Positions 56,401-64,000 of a stretch of 64,000 nucleotides of DNA are shown piece after piece (position 1 is the first letter of the stretch; the number at the start of each line of letters is the position of its first letter). The DNA lies in contig JAJAGP010000208.1 in the NCBI GenBank assembly GCA_025084515.1, positions 186,001 to 250,000 on the forward strand, written 5' to 3'. This stretch comes from Ancistrus triradiatus (lineage: Eukaryota > Chordata > Actinopteri > Siluriformes > Loricariidae). Both the position numbers and the translations under genes were made by a program. The notes beneath the pieces were generated by a model. The model did no database searches and was not told the DNA's origin. It saw nothing but the letters and a program-made list of their open reading frames with translations.

Positions 56401-59400
56401 CTCGCCCTCCCCCTCCCAAAGGACACGCACGAACGACCTCCACAGACGGGGCAGGCCGCACACATATCTCCCCATCCCCCGCATCGCCCACCTACCACCC
56501 CTCAGGGCTCCCTAGCTGACATCCGCTTCGCTCCCCCTGAAAACCTCCCCACCCCCCCCCTCCCCCCCCCCCCCGCCCCCCCCCACCCCCCACTCCACCC
56601 CCCCACTCAAACAACTCATCTCCCCCCCCCCCACCCCCCCCCCCCACTCCCCCCCCGACTCCCTCCACCCCCCTAACATTCCCCCCCCCCGCCACCACTC
56701 CCATCGCCCCTCCCCCCCCCCCCTCACTCATCCCCCGCCTCCCCCCAACCCACCCCACCCCCTCTCTCTCCCCCCCCCCCCCCCCCCCCCCCCCCCTCTC
56801 CCCCCTCCCCCCCCCCCCCCCCAATCCCCCCCCCCCACCCCCCCTCCCCCCCCCATCCCCCTCTCACCTCCCCCCCCCCTCGGCCCCCTACAGCCCCCCT
56901 CCCCCCACCCCCCTCCCCTTCCCGCCCCCCCCCCCCCCCCAAACCCCTCAACCGCTCCCCCCCACCCCATCCCCCCCCCCGCACCCCCCCCCCCCCCACC
57001 CCCCCCCCCCCCCCCTCCCCCCCCCCCCCCCACCCCCCCCCCCCCCCCCCCAATCCCATCCCCCCCCCCCACCCCCCCCTCCCCCCCCCCCCCCCCCCAA
57101 CCCAACCCCCCCCACACCCCCCCTCCTCTCTACGGAGCCGAAAACCCCCCCCCGCCCCGCCCCCCCCCTCCCCCCCCCCCCCCACCCCCACCCCCCGTCA
57201 CTCCTCCCCCCCCCATCCCCCCCCCCTCATCCCACTCACCCACCCCCCCCCCCCCCCCCCACCCCTCCCCCCTCCCCCTACCCCCCCCCCCACCTACCCC
57301 CTCCACTCCTCCCTCACCTCCCCCCCCTCCCCCCCCACACCCCCCCCCCCCCAGCCCTAGGTAATACTTGTTTTGAGTAACGTGAGGAATTGGATCTAAC
57401 AAACATGTTGATGACTTGGACGAGCTATCAGTGGCGGATAGTTTCATAATTATTAATTGGGGTAACAGATTCTAATCTTGTTACGGCTAATTGAACAGAT
57501 GTCTTCACTAGTGCTGCATCTGGAAGGGGTTGCTGAACAGTTTTGGTGATGTGATGAACCCATGAGTTTTATCCTAATTTTTTCTATCTTATCATTAACG
57601 AAGTCCTCTGAAATCATTGCTGTTTAAAATTACACCGAATGGGCGAGTCACTTTCTGTGGGTTTTTTGTTAAATTTGGAGACTGTATTAAAGAGAATCTT
57701 GGATTATTCTTATTTTTTCCTCTATGATTGAAGAGAAGTATGCAGCTTTACTTTAGTGAGGGCAGCCTTATACGCTGCCATGCTGTCCCCGGTCCAAGCA
57801 TCTTAAAACACCTCCAATTTAACTATGTCTTCCTTGCCTCTAATGCCAGTGTTTCTTTTGCTTTTAAGGTAAGGTGTGGTCATTATAAACCATTGTTGCT
57901 AGCCTTTTTTTCCTTTCCCTACACGTTTGACCCTAGCAGGGGCCAGTCGTGTCCATGGTTGAGCGAAGCACACATTCTAATTGGTCTTTACACACTCAAG
58001 ATGATTTATCTCCGTAGGTGTATTACATTTTAGTCTGGTGGTTTTTTTAATAAAACGCATCTGGAGTAAGCAGATGTGATAGTGCGCTTGGTGTGATAAC
58101 GAGCAGAAGGATTTATTTATTAGAGATAGCTTCCAAATACTAAAAGATAAGTGATCTGAAATCGAATCCTTTCAGGAAAACATCAAGGTTATCTATATTG
58201 ATCCAATGTTTAATATTAGATCTAAAGTATGAATTATAGCGGTGGGTTGGTCCCATCACATCTGAGTGATACCCATGGATTCCTAAGATGGACTCTAAAG
58301 CAATTTTAAGTGGATCCTGCCATTGTCAAAGTGACATATTGAAATCACCCTACAATTAAAGCCTTATCTGTGACAGTAGTAGCAAGAAAAGAAAGTTAAG
58401 CAATTCCTAAGAAATTCTGAATGGGACCAGGCGGGCGGTAATAGTGATAAGCTGAAAAGAGTGGTGTGTGACTTCCCATAACGATGATCAGTCACTGAAG
58501 ATCATTATTTCAAAAGAATAGCCTTGTACTGGGATTTAAGCTGTAACACCTAACTCTTTGTCAAAAAATTGTGGCTATTCCTCCCCCTCGACCATTAGGA
58601 CGAGGGCGACTAGCATGACTGTTTTCCAGGAGAGGCTTCATTAAGGCTGAATATTCATCAGGTCCCTAATCCACATCCAAGTCCTCGTGAGACAGAGAGC
58701 GGTGTAATCGTTTATCATGTGATCATTTCCATTTACAATCACGGCTTTGTTTGTAAGTGATCTAATGTTAGTAGTCTAGCTTTAGTCTAATGTTGTTATG
58801 TTCTTTGGCCCGCTATCTGGTTTAATACTAATGAGGTATTAAAAAGACTTTTTGAGAGCGTTTACGTTTAGCGGCGATGTGGGTAACAGACACAGTTTTT
58901 CAAATAAAATGGGTGGGTTCTTCTGGTGACGGTGCTGGCGACCAGCAGACAGTTGGTTTAAGCCGGTCTGTCTGCTGCCTGACCCTGCTCTGGATAGTCA
59001 GCCCCTAACCAATCGGGCCATAAGACTATGGCAATGTTGCAGGAAGATGAGAGCAGCACCCCTCCGAGTGGGATGACACCGGTCCCATCCTAACAGTCCA
59101 GGCTTACCCTCAAGGCTGTCCCCCAGGTTTTCTATAAAGCCCACGTTGTTTTCAGAGCCCCACTTGGACAGCCAGCAGTCAGCATCGACCATAAACCTGC
59201 TTGTAGGCTTGGTCACCTCGCCGCATGGGGATGGGGCCAGAGCAGACTACAGCATCGGACATCGCCTTCGCCACGCTAACCACCTCTACCAAATTACCTA
59301 GTAACCTCTGACTGACTACGGCGTTTATCATAGCCCCTACATGAAATACTATCCTAGAGAATCTGCGGCTCTCGAGTTCACTAAGACTCTTACATGTCCG

Positions 59401-60417
59401 GCACTCGGCTCCGGATAAACAGATCACTCTAGCTGCTGGTGGTCCCTAAAGGGGTAAGCAAGTTTCACGTGTCGTAAAATAGAGTCATCACCTATGACCA
59501 GAGCTCTTCAACAGGCTGCTCCGTGGTGTTTCCCTGAGAGGGCAAAACTGTTTGGACAAGCCGAACAGTAAAAGAGGTTGTGCTCCGTGGGACTATTCCT
59601 TATCTTACGACTACATCGCCGACCTCCCCCACTTGCCCTGCTGCGGGACTCTGCCAAGGGCTCTAACTTCGCCTTTTGGCCACCGATCTGCTAGCTAGGA
59701 CCTGAGCTAGCCTTCTTCTAATGTCTGGATGCGCGCCCTAACCACTACAAATCTCTCCGTCCGACTGCTACAAGCCTACACCTTCACAAGTAACATTTAC
59801 ACTAATGACGGGGAAGAATAGCTAACATGCCACACTCGGCACAGGAACAAGCACAGCAGAAGCCATGTTTAGTACAATTAATGAATTAAAGGTAACTTAG
59901 CTTCGTGTGTGTGGTGGGTGCCCGAGTGAGATATGGTAAGCTATGCAGCCTGATGGTCAATGCAATCCGTATCCTCGATTAAAGCGTTAATAAAGTTAAT
60001 TCAAACACAAAACGTCCCCAAAAACTACGTCTCCTCAGAAAGACAGTTGGGAATACTGTAAAAAAGTTTTAACACACACTACTGCGAAGAAGACTCAACT
60101 CTTGGTTATTAAGCTTTAATGGCTAACTAACTACTGCGAACAACAAGCCGGTATACCTGTAAAGTTACTAATAACGATTAGCGGAAAAAAAAAAATATAA
60201 TCCGCCGGTACGAAATACAGATTAAGATGTTGTAAAAACCTACTTATATACGATTTATATATGATCCAAATGCGATCGGGAATTAAAATATATCAAGGTA
60301 AATAAGCTTGCTAGCAGCTACGAAACGGCGTCCTGTGTTCAACCCGCGGATCAGTCTGGTTGCCAGATCCTCGCCATCCGCTCGCGTCAGTTCCGCTCAG
60401 CATTCTCTCAGTGTTCT
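53415..60417 (-). mobile_element. Near full-length L2/CR1-like LINE, error-rich, with C-rich block
   Basis: It runs from the tail (GTCAAGTCAGATTTATTTAT) to the 5' leader (CGTCAGTTCCGCTCAGC), parallel along the whole length to the copies at 11315-18258 and 12500-15228. The order on the minus strand is 5' leader, esterase ORF1 (about 59650-58990), endonuclease (about 58650-57950), RT (about 57700-54300) and 3' UTR. Single-base gains and losses, often in homopolymers, occur every few tens of bases, far more than between the two copies near 12-18 kb, and leave no usable frame. The body is interrupted at 55796-57355. Without the block it is about 5.4 kb. Confidence 0.85.
55796..57355. repeat. Near-pure C block interrupting the LINE
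   Basis: About 1.56 kb in which almost every base on + is C, with scattered A, T and rare G, and homopolymers of C up to several tens. It lies between 'ACTAACACTAGCTC' and 'CTAGGTAATACTTG', which are about 8 bp apart in the related copy at 16690. There is no target duplication. The long G-rich frames on the minus strand (poly-Gly) are products of composition. Confidence 0.9.
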
Positions 60418-60419
60418 CC

Positions 60420-60810
60420 TCCAGTGGTTTTTTAGTTAAGAAGTTGTTTTAAAAGATGATTGAATTATTGAAATTATCACAATCTGTAGGACTACAGTAA
60501 TTTTTCCATAGCTGTGTAGGAGGCAGAATGTTGAATGGGTGTACTGGATTGTTGCAAAAAGTTGATCAAAGCAAGCAGTAAATGATATGGAATTGGCTAA
60601 GAAACAAAAAAGCGCTTAATGTTTGTGGCTTAACAGGTTGAGAGGGCCTGCTGTTTTTTTTGTACTGGTGTAGTAAAGTCTGGTATTTTTTTAATGTAAA
60701 TTCTATCAGAATGAGTTTGTGTGCTGACTTCTGTCATACCTTGCATTTTTAGTTTTGTATATTTGTAGGCATGTGTGAGTTTTGGATGCACACATGCAGT
60801 GCATCATGTG
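60420..60810. other. Spacer, nothing recognised
   Basis: AT-rich DNA between the LINE 5' end and a SINE. Clean sequence quality appears to resume here. Confidence 0.4.
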
Positions 60811-61002
60811 GGCCTGTGGTAGCCTAGCAGATAAGGTACTGGACACTGGACCAGAATGTCCAGGGTTCAAGTCCCACCTCTGCCAAAGCTGCCACTGTTG
60901 GGTCCTTGAGCAAGACCCTTAACTCACAATTGCTTGGATTATGAGATTGTATCAATTGTAAGTCGCTCTGGATAAGGGCGTCTGCTAAATGCTGTAAATG
61001 TC
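60811..61002 (+). mobile_element. tRNA-derived SINE, well preserved
   Basis: GTGGTAGCCTAGCAGATAAG (A-box region) and GGTTCAAGTCCCACCTCTGC (B box), then CTGCCACTGTTGGGTCCTTG, GGATAAGGGCGTCTGCTAAA and TGCTGTAAATG. It is the best copy of the family in the window. Confidence 0.88.
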
Positions 61003-63320
61003 TTAATCATTTTGACATTAACTACTAGCTGCTATTTAAACTTGGCTAGTAAGCAAGTCATTTTAGGTGTTCAACGTCATTAGTTGTGTTCTATTGCAAT
61101 TATTTACATGACAACTAATCATCAGCTAATGTTTCATGATTGTGACAGAGTAACTGAGATGTGTAGGGTCAGCTATGATTTTCTCTGCTCTTTCTCACCC
61201 TGGATCATTACAGGCCATAACAAGGGCCTGTGCTGGCATCCAGTTTTCTCTGCACTTGTTAGAATGTGCTGTAGCTTTCGCTTGGATTTAGAGGCTGCGG
61301 AGCTGAACCAGACACACATGGATGATATGTATATATAGTAGATTCTGTCATGGCTGTGTTACACAGAATCAGTAGCTTCTGTGGTGGCTTAATTTTTGTA
61401 TTTTTATTTTTTTTCAGATGTCGCAGAATTTGCAGAGCATCTTTGGTTAGGTTGCTAAGTTCCCGTCCCTGTCATTTTAAAAGACTACTGACTGTTGTGC
61501 CCTTAATTTATATTGGCAAGTGTGGTGATCATTTCCTTCTAAAACCAGTGATCATTTACACGCAAATAACAGAGCAGTGATGTGCACATAACGGACGCGA
61601 CGAACAACAGAGTCGAGGACCAGGGTTTTGGTGCTAAATTGCACACTTTTATATATTTCATGTTAACTGTATGCTAGAAGACTTTCGAAAAAAACTCTGA
61701 AAATACTTTTAAAAGACTAAATTCTGACATCCTCTCACTTCTAAAGTCACTGTTTGTAGTCACAGACTATGATTTTGCAAAGGCTGGGGATCTTGCTTGG
61801 TCACTGACAAGACTCCTACTAGATTTCTTTTGAGATCATTTCCAGTATTTTGAAAACACACACCTAAAAATAATCAATAATTAAAAAAAACAAAACAACA
61901 AAACACTAAAAATAATTTAAAAGAAGCCACTTAAGCTGTAAAGAGCAGGAGAGAAAGCATGCAAATTTGTGAAGCACCAGTGCTGAGGAAAAGCAGATCT
62001 GCACTCTGTGTGGATTCCTGTTGGACAGGAAATTGGATGGAACAGCAGGTGGATGGAAATAGAAAGAGAGAAAGAGCAGGAGTTCTCAGTTTTTCCATGA
62101 GTGATTTGGAATGATGATTTTAAAAGCAGGAATAAAGTCAAACAATGGAGAGAGCTGCCCAAGATTTAATGCAGAGCATCGGTAATGACCTCATCTACAG
62201 ATGTGTTAGCTTTATATGCAACTTTATATACCCTTTCAGTAAATGAGTATTAACTACAGATAACTGTTTAGAGCAGTACTTAAGTGATGATGTGAGACAA
62301 AGTCTGGGCCTGTAGCTGGCCTGGTCTTCTGCTTCCATAGGATGCTGTTGACTTGCTGTTCTGTGATAGTAGAGGGAGGGTGGGCAGAGAAGCGTGTGAT
62401 GTTGCACAGTAGTTGTGAACTGGGAGAGGTGACACAGGCTGACCAGTTACCACCATACCTCCCATGCGCTTGCTCCTTCCCTGTGTTGTTGCTTTGGGAT
62501 AATGAATCATTGGTACCCAATTTCATATGAAGTTTTCCTTCCATATTCCTAGTCCTTGGGATATTACACTAAGCAGTGTTAAAACTGTACAGTATACTTT
62601 TTATGTGAATATACAGTGCTCGAACACTGAAACAACCCTTTTTGTTTTGAATATTATTTTGGGGGAATTTAAGTGGTATTTTTGGATGACTCAAAGTCTT
62701 GGAATTAAAAAATGGTAGATTACAACCGACCTCTGTTTTACGTAGTTCGCTATGTGTATTTGTCATTTAGCATGTAATAATATTTAGCTAAATGTATCTG
62801 AATAGCCTTTTGTGGAGTATCTAGACCCTAACTTCATTGCTGAAATAGCATGCATGAATTTGTGTGCTGTATGGGCTGTGACGATAGCCGTATTATAGCA
62901 ATACCACGGTTGTGTGACACTACGCAGTGTTGAGTCCTCACCATAGTTATTCATTCATTCAAAAAATTGAACAGTTCCAGCATGATATCTGGTTGACTGA
63001 GCACGTGATTAACAGTGACGAAAGAAAAAAAACAGCACCCAAAGTTTAGATTGAATGTTGTCAACAAACTACATTGGTGGAAGAATGGGTTATAGTAGAA
63101 TGCACTGACTTGAAATTTTCTTGTCTGGTTTTTTTTTCTGTAAAGAATTATAAATGACTGCATACAGAAATGTTTTTCATAATTGTTTTTTGAAGTTTTT
63201 CTCCATGGCTTACTTAGAGTATGCATGCTGCAAATAGCACTCCATTACTGAGACCTATAACAGTGAAGAACATGGCTGTAACCAAATAACACTATCTCTG
63301 CTCCCTCACTATTACTGTGC
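61003..63320. other. Spacer or distal POP1 intron; no exon recognised
   Basis: I searched for later POP1 exons and saw none. Frames at 61084-61338, 61917-62162 and 62195-62544 lack motifs. A (purine-rich) stretch near 62060 is unremarkable. Confidence 0.4.
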
Positions 63321-63324
63321 TACA

Positions 63325-64000
63325 GTCCGGATTTTCACCCAGTCCCTAAAAGTAGATAAGAAAGAAGAAGCTGTTAACAAATGAGACACATATTATACTT
63401 GGTCATTTACTATTGATGAAACTGAGCCAATAATTACATTTAGTGAGGGCAAAAGTAGGTGACCTCTAGGATTAGCATTAAAGGGAAATTAGAGTTCGGG
63501 TGTTTTTTTTCATCAATGGACGACAATCAGGTTCGGTGGGCACCCTGGTTTTATATTTAAAGACAGCGATCTATCAAAGTCTGCTCTTCAACACACAATT
63601 GTTTTGTGAAGTGGAATCATGGCACGATCAAAGGAATTTCTGAGACCTCAGAAAGAGTTGTTGATTCTCATCCGGCTGGAAAAAGGTACAAACCATCTCT
63701 AAAGATTTTTGGACTCCACCCATCCACAGTCCCCATCATGGTGTAGAAAATGGAGGAAATTCCAATTACCCTCCCAGGAGTGGTCTACCAACAAAGATCA
63801 CTCCAAGACCAAGGCAATGTAATATTTTGTTAGGTCACAAGGACCCCAGGGTAAACTTTTAACAAAACTGAAGGCCTCTCTCTAATGTTAATGTTGATGA
63901 GTCCACACACCATCAAAAGAGCACTGAACAACATGGTGTGCATGGGCAGGGTTGCCAGAGAAAGCCACTGATCTCCAAAGAACATTGCTGCTCGTCCTGC
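63325..64000 (+). mobile_element. Tc1-like element, truncated by window end
   Basis: It is the same family as 33734-35300, in plus orientation: GGATTTTCACCCAGTCCCTA near 63331. The transposase start lies at 63619 (ATGGCACGATCAAAGGAATT), followed by 'PSTVPIMV'-like DNA with stops. The window ends within the middle of the gene. Confidence 0.82.

Noticed and set aside
55757..57447. Several long minus-strand frames (up to 155 codons) and a plus-strand Pro-rich frame of 143 codons
   Set aside because: They are poly-Gly or poly-Pro readings of the C homopolymer block; composition alone keeps them open.
61003..63320. Continuation of POP1 exons after the LINE
   Set aside because: No frame matches the expected downstream POP1 sequence, so the remaining exons are assumed to lie outside the window.

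Overview
The window is genomic DNA from a vertebrate, almost certainly a teleost fish. Genes are split into short exons with GT-AG introns and are widely spaced. Most of the sequence is transposon-derived: at least eight distinguishable Tc1/mariner-like families, L2/CR1-like LINEs whose 3' end carries a CAAGTCAAGTCA tail, an RTE LINE end, an I/Nimb-like LINE end, tRNA-derived SINEs, and many CA/TG/TA microsatellites. The mixture resembles catfish-type genomes, but that placement is inference. There are no bacterial, phage, plasmid or CRISPR features.

Three host-type genes are supported. (1) A crotonase-superfamily (enoyl-CoA hydratase-like) gene on + with five secure exons between 29304 and 38084 and a probable first exon at 27565-27610. 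(2) The 5' half of POP1, the large protein subunit of RNase P/MRP, on +. It has a likely noncoding exon ending at 44452 and eight coding exons from 44638 to 52218; the rest lies beyond the window. (3) On -, at 22209-23496, an open two-exon HARBI1-like gene of 389 codons in which all three catalytic DDE residues appear to be replaced.

Layout: 1-6 kb, Tc1 relics, a tRNA-SINE and one well-preserved Tc1-like element (4361-5912). 6-8.4 kb, two SINE fragments and little else. 8.4-18.3 kb, LINE-rich, including an L2/CR1 element into which two further copies have inserted, each with a recognisable target-site duplication. 18.3-22 kb, AT-rich spacer, an L2 end carrying an RTE end, and a degenerate pseudogene. 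22.2-23.5 kb, HARBI1-like gene. 23.7-27 kb, a hAT-like end, Tc1 pieces, an I/Nimb LINE end, a perfect 54-bp palindrome and microsatellites. 27-38.1 kb, the crotonase gene with TE-filled introns. 38.5-44.1 kb, four Tc1-like elements in a row. 44.3-52.2 kb, POP1. 53.4-60.4 kb, a long L2/CR1 copy full of small indels and interrupted by about 1.56 kb of near-pure C, which looks like assembly error. 60.4-64 kb, a SINE and part of another Tc1-like element.

The crotonase gene and POP1 lie head to tail, and each has a copy of the same short conserved repeat near its presumed promoter. I see no undescribed multi-gene system. The observations most worth following are the catalytically dead HARBI1-like gene, the shared promoter-proximal element, a GC-AG intron and a disturbed exon in POP1, and the probable assembly artefacts.
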